From contig CM043702.1 of assembly GCA_023935145.1 (NCBI GenBank), positions 107,914,088-107,978,087 on the forward strand: a stretch of 64,000 bases of DNA, given 5' to 3'. The notes under the pieces are model-generated. The model ran no database searches. It was not told the DNA's origin and saw nothing but the letters and a program-made list of their open reading frames with translations. Shown here piece by piece: positions 33,391-45,340 of the stretch (position 1 is the first letter of the stretch; each line of letters begins with the position of its first letter). This DNA is from Bretschneidera sinensis (Eukaryota; Streptophyta; Magnoliopsida; Brassicales; Akaniaceae). The position numbers and the translations under genes are program-made.

Positions 33391-34914
33391 TGATGAGAGT
33401 CATAAAATTCATTTTAACAGTAATTAATTGTTATCATTTTAGGGTTGATCTAGGTTTTAATTGCACTTTTATACGTTAACAACTCTAAAGTATCATTCTT
33501 GGATCATTGATCTATTTAGGTGCATTTTCAGGTACTTTAAGATCAAAAGAGGAGCAAAAGTTATCATTGCTTGAGGCACAAAGACTCGAGGCATACTGGA
33601 GTGAAGGAATGCTTCCGGAAGGACAAGATGGAGGGCTTAAAAGAGCAACAACTGCTGCCCGCACTAGAAAGGAGTTTCACTAAATTGCCAGAATTGCCCG
33701 TACAGATCAATCATCTTTGCAAATTAAACTGTATTGATACAAGAAGAACCAGGAGATGTGCCATATATGCTTAGAAAGATCCAGAAGACTATTTTCTGGA
33801 GAATTTTATGGTTCATAAAAATGATTTTTCTAGAGAAAGTTATGGCAGTTTAAGTAGACAAAGGTCAAGCTGTGCGGGCTATGCGGGATTTCAGCGTGAG
33901 CAGAAGTTTTGAAGGGATCCCACATCGGTTGGAAACACATTTCTATATCCCACATCTCACATCCCACATCAGATTGGAAACACATTGTACTCATGGTATT
34001 TGCCTATATAAGACCCACTCCACTTCAGCTTTAAAAACCATCGGAGAATCTGAGATCATCTGAGATCATCAGAAAGTGAATCCAGAGGGCCTTTAAGAGC
34101 AATCTAGAGGGCCCCTAGGAGGAATCCGAAGTACTTTTGGAGGGTAAGTTGAGGAATCGTTGAAGCTTTCTCTACCAAGGAGGAGATGATCATTGAGATG
34201 CCGGAGGCAACTCGAGGACGCATGAGCCCCATGGCCGGCTAGTCTCCAAGCAAGGCGAAGGGATGAATCCCTAGGTGTACTTGTTCTTATTTTCCTTTAT
34301 TTGATTCAATTGTAGTTTTGTATTATTTTCATTAAACATTGTTATGTTTTATTCTTTAATTTAATTAGTAGATTTCTTATTAGTCCGGTGATTGCATGCT
34401 TCTTTTCCATATAAGTCTAGTCATGCTCTTCTTATGTGTATTTGTTTAGGTGTGATTGAGTCTGGTAGATCTCTTTTATAGATTTGTCCATTGCTGCGGT
34501 ATTATCATTTAGATATATCATCGTCCTTTGATAATTTATAGGTTAGGTCATGTGTGCTTGAAAGTAAAGAATAATTCATATCAATTACATTAGGGTTTAT
34601 ACATGTGCTTTAATTGAATATGCCGATTGCCTGTTTGGGATGTGAAACTTGCAATCGAGATAAAAACAACTAAATCAAGTTAGGATTAGGGCAACGAACC
34701 TAGGGAGGGTTTTCGAAACCTTGTTGTTTATTTATTATATTATCCATCAATTATTTACATAATTTTCACACAATCAACAATTCAGATTTTGTCACTTTAA
34801 CTTTTATCGTTTGTGTTGAGGTTTACACCTTCTATTGTAATTAGTTTGTTTTTCAGTGGAATCGACACCCCAAAGCTGTGCTACAACTACCGTGTTATAC
34901 TTTAGGTGTAATCA
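33391..34914 (+). repeat. 3' LTR of element C (LTR-II, 1524 bp)
   Basis: It starts TGATGAGAGTCATAAAATTC and ends TTTAGGTGTAATCA, followed by the target duplication CTTTG at 34915-34919. Confidence 0.93.
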
Positions 34915-35431
34915 CTTTGCACTCTCACATTTACACTTTAACTCTCTTGTATGATGATCACTTGTATTCATAATTGTGTCTCAAGTTGTTAGGGATTGAA
35001 GTTAGGTGACACTTTATATAGTGCACCAACTTCCTGTTCAATCTTGAGGGCCAATCTCCACTCTTAGTTCATGATGACCAATTAACCCTGGCCTTTCATC
35101 AATCCTTAATGATCCTATGCATTTTGAGCATGTCTCATGAACTCCACCAAAGGCTGAAATATGGGTGCACTAGTGTGCCTAGCGTTGCGGCCTGAAACAG
35201 GGTGTGTTGCGGCCTTGAATAGGGCTGAAGCACCTCCACTTGCATCCATTCTGGGCACTGCGGCCTTGGGGAGGCAGCACCATGGCTTGCCCCTTCCTCT
35301 AGCACTCCTCTTTGTTGGGTGCCGCGGCCTGGACAAGGCTGGGCCATGGCGCACACTAGTGTGCACCCCTTGCTAAACATGCTGATTTTTCTTCCTTCCT
35401 TTTTCTGTTTAAATCTTAGACAAACTCCAAC
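34915..35431 (-). repeat. Copia G 3' LTR, inner part (LTR-III)
   Basis: It resumes the LTR begun at 15065 after C; CTTTG at 34915-34919 is the duplicated target. On the minus strand it starts TGTTGGAGTTTGTCTAAG at 35431. Its GC-rich U3 block (35170-35370) contains TGCGGCCT and GCCGCGGCC. Together the two pieces make about 890 bp. The ORFs at 35115-35380 lie in this GC-rich block and are not called. Confidence 0.88.
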
Positions 35432-37045
35432 AATCTCTACCTTTGTCTAAGCATTTAAACCGAACCCATTATACAGAGAACTCAGTATCCAAACTCATAT
35501 TGAGTCATTATATCAACCGACTCCAATCCTAAGAAGTCTAAGGCAATGATTGAACTTGATTAGAGGTAGAACTTTAGTACTTAAATCCGCATGGTTTTCT
35601 TTCGTGGCTACCTTGTCTACATGAATGCATCCTTTCGTAACATTTTCCCGAATGAAATGGTACCGAACATACATATAATTTGTCCTCTCATAGAACACCA
35701 TATTCTTACACAAGTGCAATGTACTTTGGCAGTTCAAATACACCACAATCTGCTCCTCTAGTACCTTCAACTCTTCCAGCAACCCTTTGCACCACATAGC
35801 CTCCTTGATGGCTTCCGTAGCCGCTATGTACTCAGCCTCGGTTGTTGAGAGTGCTACCACCGGCTGCAACTGAGCCTTCCAACTTACATAACATCCATTT
35901 AAGTTAAAGAAATGAGAAGTAATCGATCTCTTTTTATCCCGGTCTGCTCCATAGTCCGAATCAGCATAACCCTCAAGGCAGATGAACTTACCCTTCTTCT
36001 CATAAATTAACCCCACTTCTGGACTTCTCTTCAAGTACCTTAACAACCACTTCATCCCAAGCCAATGCTCATTTCCAGGATTACTCATAAACCTACTGAG
36101 GACACTTATTGCATGAGCAATATCAAGTCTAGTGCTTACCATCATGAACATGACAGAACCAACCGCACTAGAGTAAGGGACCTTTTCCATTTCCTTCTTC
36201 TCCGCCTCCTATCTCGGACATTCATCGCTAGAGAACTTGAAATGACCAGTAAGGGGAATCTTCACTAGTTTGCTATCTTCCATAGAGAACTTAGATATCA
36301 TCTTCTCTATGTAGGAAGTTTGAGGGATCTTCAATCAGTTTCTCTCTCTTTCCCGGATGATACGCATCCCAAGGATCTTCTGTGCATGGCCAAGATCCTT
36401 CATCTCAAACTCCTCACTGAGTTGAGCCTTCAATTTTCTTATCCTCTCTATGGTGCTCCCAACCAGCAACATATCATCAATATAGATGAGGATGATCACC
36501 ACTTCCTCAACCTTCAACCCCTTGTAGTACAAGCACGAATCATAGTAGCTCCTCATGAAACCTAAGCTGATTACAAAGGAGTCAAACCTCTTATTCCATT
36601 GCCGAGGTTGTTAGTTCAAGCCATAAAGAGATTTCTTTAATTTGCACACCAACTCTCCCTGCCTTCCTTCCTCATAGCCTTTAGGTTACCTCATATACAT
36701 AGTCTCATCAAGCCCTCTATGTAAGAACGCTGTCTTCACATCCATTTGCTAGATTTCTCAATCAAATTGGATCGTATCGTCTTGTACTTCACAACCGGTG
36801 ATAAGATTTTGATGAAATCTATGCCTTCTTTTTGAGTGAACCCCTTCGCCACCAGCCTATCTTTATACTGGACTTCGTGCCCTGGAATGTTCTCTTCTTT
36901 GATCTTGTAGATCCATCTACAATTCATAACTCTCTATTTTTCTGGTTTGGGCACCAATTCCCAAGAGTTGTTCTTCCTCAAATAATCCATTTCTTCCTCC
37001 ACAGTTAGCTGCCACTTTGACAAATCCTTACATTCCATGGCATTC
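35432..37045 (-). pseudogene. RT-RNase H of copia element G
   Basis: Read right to left: RT start (EEEMDYLRKNNSWELV, MNCRWIYKIKEEN, DRLVAKGFTQKEGIDF, then SPVVKYKTIR), the middle of RT in shifted frames, the catalytic LIYIDDMLLVGS, then EMKDLGHAQKILGMRI, and RNase H. RNase H (36190-35513, 225 codons open) has ARLDIAHAISVLSRF-like residues, WLLRYLKRSPEVGLIY, CLEGYADSDYG (catalytic Asp), [15 protein letters not shown] (catalytic Glu) and VATKENHADLSTK (last Asp). It is the only copia copy here with the full RNase H middle. The minus-strand purine tract AAAGGTAGAGAT (35432-35443) precedes the LTR. It is truncated at about 37045. Confidence 0.88.
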
Positions 37046-37055
37046 ATGTAAGTTT

Positions 37056-37522
37056 CTTCCTTCCTTTTTTCATTTAAATCTTAGACAAACTCCAACAATC
37101 TCTACCTTTGTCTAAGCATTTAAACCGAACCCATTTTGCAGAGAATTCAGTATCCAAACTCATCTTGAGTCATCATATCAACCGACTCCAATCCTAAGAA
37201 GTCCAAGGCAATGATTGAACTTGTTTAGAGGTAGAACTTTAGTACCTAAATCCGCAGGGTTTTTTTCCGTGGCTACCTTGTCCACATGAATGCATCCTTT
37301 CGTAACATTTTCCCAAATGAAATGGTACCGAACATCCATATGCTTTGTTCTCTCATAGAACATCGGATTCTTACATAAGTGCAATGCACTTTGGCTATCT
37401 GAATACACCACAACCTGCTCCTCTAGTACCTTCAACTCTTCTAGTAATCCTTTGCACCATATAGCCTCCTTGATGGCTTCCGTAGCAGCTATGTACTCAG
37501 CCTCGGTTGTTGAGAGTGCTAC
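37056..37522 (-). pseudogene. Copia P, minus arm: LTR start, purine tract and RNase H end
   Basis: 37056-37097 is the first about 42 bp of an LTR-III (TGTTGGAGTTTGTCTAAGA on the minus strand), 37098-37110 the purine tract, and 37522-37178 the RNase H C-terminus ([41 protein letters not shown]). At 37522 it meets a plus-strand copy of the same end in a head-to-head join. Confidence 0.85.
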
Positions 37523-37694
37523 GGAAGAAAATCCTGCAGATTTAGGTACTAATGTTCTACCTCTAAGTAAGTTCAATCATTGCCTTGGACTTCTTAGGAT
37601 TGGAGTTGGTTGATATGATGACTCAAGTTGAGTTTGGATCTTGAGTTCTCTGCACAAAGGTTCTGGTTTAGTTGCTTAGACAAAGGTAGAGATT
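37523..37694 (+). pseudogene. Copia P, plus arm: RNase H end and purine tract
   Basis: Plus-strand codons [16 protein letters not shown] and [12 protein letters not shown] end in a stop, followed by GTTGCTTAGACAAAGGTAGAGAT, the purine tract and its upstream context. It is an inverted copy of 37098-37270. Confidence 0.88.
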
Positions 37695-38552
37695 TGTTGG
37701 GATTTGTCTAAGAACTAAAGGGAGTAAAAGTTCAGCTTCTACCCCAGGTGTGTGCCGTACCCCAGGAAGTTCGCGCCTCAGCTTCCGGCAAGTGGAGTTC
37801 TTCACGCACAGGTGTGAGCTGCAGCACAAGGAAGGTGCACCACGGCGTCCAGAAGGTGGAGGTGGTGTGCCCTGGCTTAAGCTTTAGCCTGCGCTGTTCC
37901 GGGCCGCTGCGCTAGGCACACCTGAAGTTTCATTTTGGGCACTTTGAGATAGTGCATGAGGCATGATCAAAATGCACAGGATCACTTAGACTTGTTGGAG
38001 GGCTATTATTGATTGGTCCTCAAGATCTAAGGGTTGAGATTGACTTCAAGATTGGTTCAAGAAGTTGGTGCACTATATAAAGGGTCATATAGCTTAAATT
38101 AAAAAGGTGAAAAAGATAACATCATCATACAAGAGAATTCAAGTGCAAGTGTGAGAGTGCAAAGACACAAAACAAAAGAGAGGCACTAGAATAGAGGCTG
38201 GTTGTTTAGAGAGAGAGTAGTATAGATTGGGGATTCAAGGGCCTTGTAAGTGGAATTTTCTTGGGGAAAATTCCAGGAAACTCAAGTCCTTATCACTTTC
38301 TTTTTCTCTTCTTTCGTTCTTTAAGAATAAGAGGATTCTTGAAGAGGTGTTGCTGTAACTTGTAAGAACTCATTGATTTTATGCAGAGGGCTTAGAGGAG
38401 CTCACGGGGACGTAGGCACATTGTCAAACCTCGATAACAAATTGCTTGTGTTCTTTCTTTGCTTTGATTGCTGTTTCTGTTCTTTAAAAGTCATTCTAGA
38501 CTTAGGTGTTTGGAAGATCACCACCTAGGCATCTTGAGACTGATTTCCAACA
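37695..38552 (+). repeat. LTR-III of copia P in plus orientation (858 bp)
   Basis: It starts TGTTGGGATTTGTCTAAG and ends GACTGATTTCCAACA. Its GC-rich U3 (37740-37930) carries GTGTGCCGTACCCC and GGGCCGCTGCGC. It is opposite in orientation to the G LTR at 15065/35431, so the two form an outer inverted pair. Confidence 0.9.
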
Positions 38553-39396
38553 GCACTATCGACCTTGAAATACAAAAAACAAAAAAACACTAAGTTTAAA
38601 CCCTCAGGGGTGGCCTCTCCCTCAGCCTCAGCCTCCACCTCCGCCTCAGCTGCAGCCAGCTCCTCGTCCTTTAGAGGACCCAGCAGGCTGAGAGCCAAAA
38701 AATAAATCTCAGGATGAAAAGCCTCAACCCTCATCTTGGCTTCTAAAAACTCTTCGAGGTATTATAGGCCTCTCTCCTCCTCGATCATCGTTCAGTATGA
38801 GGCAGATTCTCTGAAAACCGCCAAGGCATCCTCCATAGCCACTCGGGTATGAGCCTCAACCTCCTCTTTGAGTCATTGCCCAGCAGAAATGGTGGTGTCC
38901 CTTTGTCGAACGGCCTCAGCCATGGCTTGGTTGCCCACTTATAGTTGGCGAAAGAGCTAGGTGCTATCGTCCAGCTTGTGTCGCACCCAACCCAACCTCT
39001 TGACCTTGTCCATGCACCGCCGAGACATCATCGCCAGTAGAACGCCTGATTAAAACAAAGAAAGAAACTAGTAGCCACCACATCATGCAAAAAAGTAAGA
39101 GAAGGAAAGAAAAGATGAAGAAAAGGAACTCTATACTTTAGAGCCTAAGACCTCAGTCATGGAGCAAAGAGGCTCGATGGGCCTCCATGACAACTCTAGC
39201 ATGTCCTTCTAGAATCCCCAAGACTAGGTGTTCCCGAGCCACCTGGGGGTGTGTCAAAACAGAGTCATCGATCTTTAAGCCCCAGTTGGGGGTAAAGACC
39301 ATCGCCCCAGAAGCCGCACCTTGGGAGGGAGTAGGGGCATCAGATGGGACCGGAGTAACCTCCGGCTCAGGGGAACGCCTGTGAGGGCTCTCTAAG
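38553..39396 (-). pseudogene. Antisense ORF of Tat-like element F, C-terminal part
   Basis: On the minus strand the reading runs SPHRRSPEPEVTPVPSDAP, then MVFTPNWGLKIDDSVLTHPQ and VAREHLVLGILEGHARVV. It continues after stops and frame changes to a charged, helix-prone region and an Ala/Glu-rich tail (ELAAAEAEVEAEAEGEAT). The pattern of a Ser/Pro-rich start, a FTPxWxLxxDDSV-type block and a coiled coil is typical of extra ORFs in plant Tat-lineage elements. These lie antisense between pol and the 3' LTR and have no known biochemical role. The N-terminal part lies at 58548-58732 beyond the copia array. Confidence 0.55.
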
Positions 39397-40202
39397 TTGT
39401 AATGATCGGAAACAGAAACAAAAATCAAAGAAAAGAAAGAACACAACAATTGTTATCGAGGTTTGGCAATAGCCTACGTTCCCATGAGTTCCTCTGAACT
39501 CTCTGCACTAAATCAATGAGTTCTTACAAGTTACAGCAACACCTCTTCAAGAATCTCAAGTTCTTGAAGAACGAAAGAAGTGAGAAAAGAAAGTGATAAG
39601 GTCTTGAGTTACCCTAGAATTTTCCCCAAGAAAATTCCATTTACAAGTCCCTTGAATCCCCAATCTATACTACTTTCTCTTTAAACATCTAGCCTTTCTT
39701 GAATGAGTCTCTCCTGTGTTTAGTGTCTTTGCACTCTCACGCACCCATGTGTTCTATTTCACACACATTCACATGTCATTGACATCACTCAAATTGGATG
39801 CTCATATTACACATTGAATGGGTCCTAAATGACCCTTTATATAGGGCAATGACTTCCTCATCCAATCTTGGAGATCAATCTCCACCCTTAGATCTTAAGA
39901 ACCAAAGACCCATGGCTCTCTAAGAATCTAAGTAAAGTTGTGTGTTTTAACCATGCTCCACGCATCATTTGAGAGTGCAGAAAAACCAAGCATCAATGTG
40001 CCTGGTGCCGCGGTCCAGGGTAGGGCACACATCCTTCATCTTCTGGGTGCCGTAGTCTGGGGGATGCTGAGATACGATGCACACCTCCTCCAGGTCTCCT
40101 CCTTGCTAGGCACTGCGGCCTGGGAAGGCTGTGCCACGGTGCGACCTGATGCTGAACACATTGATTTTCTTCTCCCGTTTAATCCTTAGATAAATACCAA
40201 CA
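39397..40202 (-). repeat. 3' LTR of copia H, truncated (LTR-III)
   Basis: It matches 55752-56575 from TTGTAATGATCGGAAACAG to the end AAATACCAACA. About 62 bp at the outer end, including the TGTTGGAAATC terminus, are missing. The GC-rich block lies at 39990-40150. Confidence 0.9.
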
Positions 40203-41440
40203 ATCTCTACCTTTGTCTAAGCGATTAAACCCGACCCTTGTGTAGAGAACTCAGGATCCAAACTCAACCTGAGTCACCATTCATCCGATTCCAATCTTAA
40301 GAAGTCCAAGGCAATGATTGAACTTACTTAGAGGCAGAACCTTGGTGCCTAAATCTACAGGATTTTCCTCCGTTGCGACTTTCTCCACATGAATGCGTCC
40401 TTCGTAACATTTTCCCAAATGAAATGATACCGAACATCCAATGCTTAGTCCTCTTATGAAACACCGGGTTCGTACACAAGTGCCATGCACTTTGGCTATC
40501 CGAAGACACACCACCTGCTCTTTAGGACCTTCCACTCGTCCAACAACCCTTTGCACCACATAGCCTCCTTTATGTCTTCCGTAGCCACTATATACTAAGC
40601 CTTGGTTGTTAAGAGTACTACCACCGGTTATAACTGAGCCTTCATGTACCTCAGTAACCACTTCATCCCAAGCCAAAGCTTCTTTTCGGGATTACTCACA
40701 AATCTGCTGAGAACACCCATTGCTTGAGAAATGTAGGGTCTAGTGCTTACCATCACGACCATGACTAATCCAACCACACTAGAGTAAGGGACCTTATCCA
40801 TTTCTTTCTTCTCCTCATCCGTTCCAGGACATTGTTCGCTGGAGAACTTGAAATGACTAGCAAGGGGAATCTTCACTGGTTTACCATCTTCCATAGAAAA
40901 CCTGTACAACACCTTTTCTATGTAGGAAGACCAAGAAACTTTCAAACCGTTTCTCTCCCTTTCCTGAATTCTTCTCATCCCAATGATCTTTTGTGTAAGG
41001 CCAAGGTCCTTCTTCTTGAACTCCTCATTGAGTTAAGATATCAACCATTCTATCCTCTCCCTGCTGTTTTGAACCAACAGCATATCATCGATATAGACGA
41101 GGATAATCACCACTTCATCCACCTTGTGTCCAGGTGAGAAGGTTTCTGTGAAATATGTGCCTCCTCTTTGCGTGAACCCCTTCGCCACCAACCTGGCCTT
41201 ATTCCGAACTTCATCCCCTGGAGGGTTCCCTTCTTTGATCTTCTAAGTGCACTTACAATCCATAACTCTCTCTTTTCCTTGAATGTGAACCAATTCCCAA
41301 GAGCTGTTCTTCCTTAAAGAATCCATTTCTTCCTCCATAGCTAGCTTCCATCTTGACGAATCCTTATATCTCATGGTATCAATATAAGTCTCTAGTTTAT
41401 TTATCCCTCCTTCTTTCCAAGGAGCTGCTGCATAAGCAGC
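40203..41440 (-). pseudogene. Deleted RT-RNase H of copia H
   Basis: Right to left: EEEMDSLRKNSSWELVH, ERVMDCKCT, VAKGF residues, then FTETFSPGHKVDEVV joined directly to LVYIDDMLLV (about 41080-41100), so the RT part normally between these blocks is gone. RT continues with SSYIEKVLYRFSMEDGKPV and RPYISQAMGVLSRF. RNase H then goes WLLRYM directly to KAQL, missing about 50 residues including the first catalytic Asp. The end is in several frames, with [17 protein letters not shown]. Shared deletions with K and L show the deletions predate these insertions. Confidence 0.85.
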
Positions 41441-42199
41441 CACAAAACCATATCTTGAAGGTGGTCTGACCAGCCTTCTTTCTCGGCCCCTTGTGAGCTG
41501 ATAGTCATTTTGACTTGCTGCATCATCTCTTCTAGTTCAGCCTCCTCATGAGTGTCCTAAGCTTGGCATTCATCAATGGGCTCTACCTGGTCCAAACCCT
41601 CTTTCCTTCCTTGCTCTACCTGAACTGAATTTTCCTTGATGCTGTGCTCCACAAATACCAAACTGGTTTGCTCACTAGCCCCTACAAGGTTAGTTTTCTC
41701 CAAATAGGGAAATAAATGCTCCTTAAAAATGACATCCCTACTTATTATGAGTTTCAATCCTTTTTTCTCTAAGGACCACAACCTATACCCCTTAGCCCCT
41801 TCCCCATATCCTAGGAACACACATTTTTTAGATCCTGGGCTAAGTCTATCATCCTTTTGATGTGTATACGCAACATACCCAAAATTCCTAAGGTTGTTCA
41901 ACTAAGGGGATTTACCACTCCACATCTCCTCGGGAGTCTTGAGCTTTAAAGCTCCAGAGGGCGATCTATTAACCAAATACGCAACAGTAGACACTGCTTC
42001 CCCCCAAAAACATTTGGGTAATCCAAATCGTATAATCATCCACCTAACCTTTTCTATAAAGGTCTTATTCATCCTCTTAGCAATTCTATTTGGCTGAGGT
42101 GCTTTCACAACCGTTCTATATCTTAGAATGCCATTTAACTTACATATTTAATCAAGTTCCTTGTTAAAAAATTCTAAGCCATTATCGGTTCTTAACACC
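41441..42199 (-). pseudogene. Integrase C-terminal part of copia H
   Basis: PQPNRIAKRMNKTFIEKV is the region of the third catalytic residue; canonical GVAERMN has become IAKRMN, so Glu is Lys. CFWGEAVSTVAYLVNR and LKTPEEMWSGKSP follow, then a stop, NLRNFGYVAYTHQKDD, KKCVFLGYGEGAKGYRLW and ISRDVIFKEHLFP, and an acidic linker. The frame reaches RTDNG-coding sequence at 42180-42199, where J is inserted; the remainder continues at 53685. Confidence 0.88.
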
Positions 42200-43553
42200 T
42201 GATTACGCCCAAAGAATAACGCGGTAGTTGTAGCACAGCTTTGGGGTGTCGATTCGACAGGGAGACAAGCGATCTACAAAGGAAAGTGTAAACCTTAACA
42301 TGAACGATAAAATTTAAATGAGAGAATATGAGTTTTGATAATGAAATAATGTGAAAGAGTTGTGTAAATATAATGAATAATATAATAGGGAAATAACAAG
42401 GTTCCGGGAATCCTTCCTAAGTTTGTTGCCTTATTCCAATCTCGATTCAATTGTTTTTATCTCGATTGCTAGTTTCACATTCCAAACAAGCAATCGGTAA
42501 ATATTCAATCACACCATATTAACACTCTAATGTAATTGATACAAATCACTCATTGATTTCGATTCAAGCACACATGACCTATCTTATAGATTTATCAAGA
42601 AATGACAATATATTTTAATAACAATATCGCAGTAATGGACAAACCTAAAAGATAAATCTACTGGAATCAATCACATCCAAACAACTTGACATAGGAAGAG
42701 CTTGACTATACTTATATGGAGGAGAAGGATGCAATCACTAGATTAAGAGAAATTCTTAGAGAAGAAGAATATAAATTGCAACTGTCACATGAACCTAAAT
42801 TCTTCTTGTTTAATCAAATAGTAAATCATAACAATGTTTAACAATAAATCCTTACAACTGAATCAAGAATGGAAATAAAAACAACTACACCTAGGGATTC
42901 ATCCCTTTACCTTGCTCGGAGATTAGTTGGCCATGGGGCTCATGCTTAAACACCGTAATGGAGAAGAATATGGCTTCTTTCTTCAGTTTCTCACTTTTTT
43001 TTATCAAACCCTAAGTAATCTATTTATAATACAAAAGGTTCAAGGGTATTTTCAGGTTTAAACTATCATTAAAACCCTAATTAGAAAACAGGGCATCGCG
43101 CTTGCACTGCGGCGCACACTAGTCCAGGCCATGGCTCAGCTTTTGATTGGCTTTCTTTAAGTTTTTAGAGGCTGCAGCCCAGTCTTTCCAGGCCAAGGAT
43201 CCGCTGGTCCAAGCCGCGGCGTAAGGTGGTGGGCTTCTTTCTCAAATTGTCATGGTTCTGGAGGCCGCAGCTCAGTTGGTCCAGGCCGCGGCGCACAACC
43301 TTGGTTCTCTTTGTTTTATCCTTCCGCAATCATGCCTTCACTCCGATATTCATCAAATCATTGAGCTTTAAGCAACGATAGCTTTTCCATCTCTTTTGAA
43401 CCCAAAATATACCTGAAAATGCATCAAAATAAATCAATGATCCAAGAATAGCACTTTAGAATTGTTAGGGCACAAATGTGTAATTCAACCCTAGAACAAC
43501 CGTAAAATGGTAAGAAATAAGTACTATCAAGATGCATTTTATGGCTCTCATCA
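42200..43553 (-). repeat. 3' LTR of element J (LTR-II, 1354 bp)
   Basis: It starts TGATTACGCCCAAAG and ends GGCTCTCATCA in plus-strand reading. GC-rich block at 43090-43310 with GGCCGCGGCGCAC. The minus-strand purine tract TTAGGGGTTA abuts at 43554-43563. Confidence 0.93.
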
Positions 43554-45340
43554 TAACCCCTAACTAGCTTATTGCTAGTCCCTAGCAATTCAAGTGAAAA
43601 ACAAGACAGTATGAAATGAATTCTATAGTAGAAATCAAAACAAAATAAAACAATGCTAGCGTTAAAACTAGAGTAATTCCACTTTTTGTCTCAAAAAATC
43701 GCACATAACAACACAGCACATAGAATCATTAAATATCACTCAAGTCCAAAAATAATCCAAATATTAATTTTAAAATCGTTATTGACTCTTAACATCCATC
43801 TTATCACAAACCATTAATCCAAACACCCGGATGATTTTATGCACAACATTCATGAATACAAGTTTTGGCCTCTAAAAACATATTAAATTGCATGACATCA
43901 ATCACAAATCAAACTCTATAGGCTCACTTTTTAAATCACTCTCCACTATTGTAGAAAAGTCACACTACATTGGATCAATAGGTCTTTAATAAGCTTGTAA
44001 CATTAGGCTAAGGTAAAGGTCAAGAAAGAACGGGAAGGGTTAAACAAGTAAAAGAACTCAGTCTCTTAATTTAAACACAACCACTTTAAGCACTAGATAA
44101 CCTTACTTCAACACCCAACCCATTCAACTATTTTTCCAAGCATTTCTCTCAATAAATCACAACTTTTTTTTTCTTCTTTCTTTGCCATAATTCACTTCTT
44201 TTTTTATTTTGGCACATAACCATTCACCTTTGTTTTCATTTTTTTTCCACAACCCCCAATTTATCTCCTTTAATGTACTTGGGTTATGGTAGTAATAATT
44301 TTTTTTTATATTTTCCTTACTCTTCTTAAGTGCTTCTCAACAAATTCATATAAACTAAGTTCTCTTAAAAGGAAGGTAAGGATAAAATATTTTTAGGCTC
44401 ATAAAGGTAAGTAAATGGGTTATCGAAAGAAACAAAGCTCAAAATTTTTTTTCAAGAAAAAGGCTCAAACAAGTGACTAGTGATAAATATAATAAAGGTA
44501 AGGTTGAAGGGCTCAAATGGTCCAAAAATGGCCTACATCATATCCTAAATAGTGTGCATTCTAGGATTTCGCCTCAAGTGATTATCAAATAAGTTCTAGA
44601 GCTTGTCGAAACCGCAAAAGTATTACAAAACAATCGCACATAAAACTTCTCTAGATGCTTTAGACTAATCATGCAATCATACCGCAAATCAGAGTCTCAA
44701 ACCAAAAGAAGATCGACACTTAATTTATTCTCAAACCGAAGCAAGATTTAACTTTTTCTAAATGCTATATGTTATCTCCATTAAACTAATATCATTGACA
44801 TGTAAATCCACTCCAAGGCTAACACAGAACATATTTATTTTTTTTATTATATATATATATATATGTATATATGTATATATATGTATATATGTATATATAT
44901 ATATATGTATATATGTATATATATATATATATATATCCTAACAACCAAGTGTATTAAAACAAAATAAACAAATTAAAATGAAAAAGGGAAGGTGACACCT
45001 AACAATTCAATGTATGCAATAAGAAATGTGTTTCCTCCACCCTCAACTTAAGATAAGCATTTTCCTCAATGTGAAAGCAAAAGTTAAGGAAACTCCCTTT
45101 TTAACCAAAGGTGCAAGGAGCCGAAAATTGTGCACGACCATTTGAACTGATGCGTATATTTGTCCCTGAAAAGGAAATACGAAGGTAATACTGGAAAACA
45201 ACAAAATACTAATAATAAACAAGAAAAAGAAATATGAAAAACAATAAAAATTAAAGAATATGCTGTGGGGTACCTCCCATAAGCGCTAAGTTTTACGTCT
45301 TCAGCCAGACGGTGCACCACTCTCACTACTGGCCTCATTG
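43554..45340 (-). other. 3' untranslated region of element J
   Basis: It is the reverse complement of the 3' UTR seen in C and E, including the GAGCCTTT-type blocks near 44400-44520 and the block AGCGCTTATGGGAGGTACC at about 45268-45290. No conserved ORF. A TA-rich microsatellite lies within it. Confidence 0.72.
44848..44936. repeat. AT-rich (TATATG) microsatellite
   Basis: About 89 bp of alternating AT with interspersed TATATGTATA units, inside the 3' UTR of J and absent from the matching places in C and E. Confidence 0.95.

Larger units (their letters stand above)
15441..34914 (+). mobile_element. Element C: LTR-II retrotransposon lacking pol, split by element B
   Basis: It has LTRs at 15441 and 33391-34914, and exact 5-bp target duplications CTTTG (15436-15440 and 34915-34919). 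Without B it is about 6.8 kb: LTR, damaged primer site, gag (17282-17809 plus 30519-31725), 3' UTR, LTR. Protease, RT, RNase H and integrase are missing, so it is non-autonomous. Confidence 0.92.

Noticed and set aside
37695..38552. Plus-strand LTR at 37695 as the 5' LTR partner of copia G
   Set aside because: It is in the opposite orientation and has a purine tract and RNase H on its left, so it is a 3' LTR of a plus-strand fragment.
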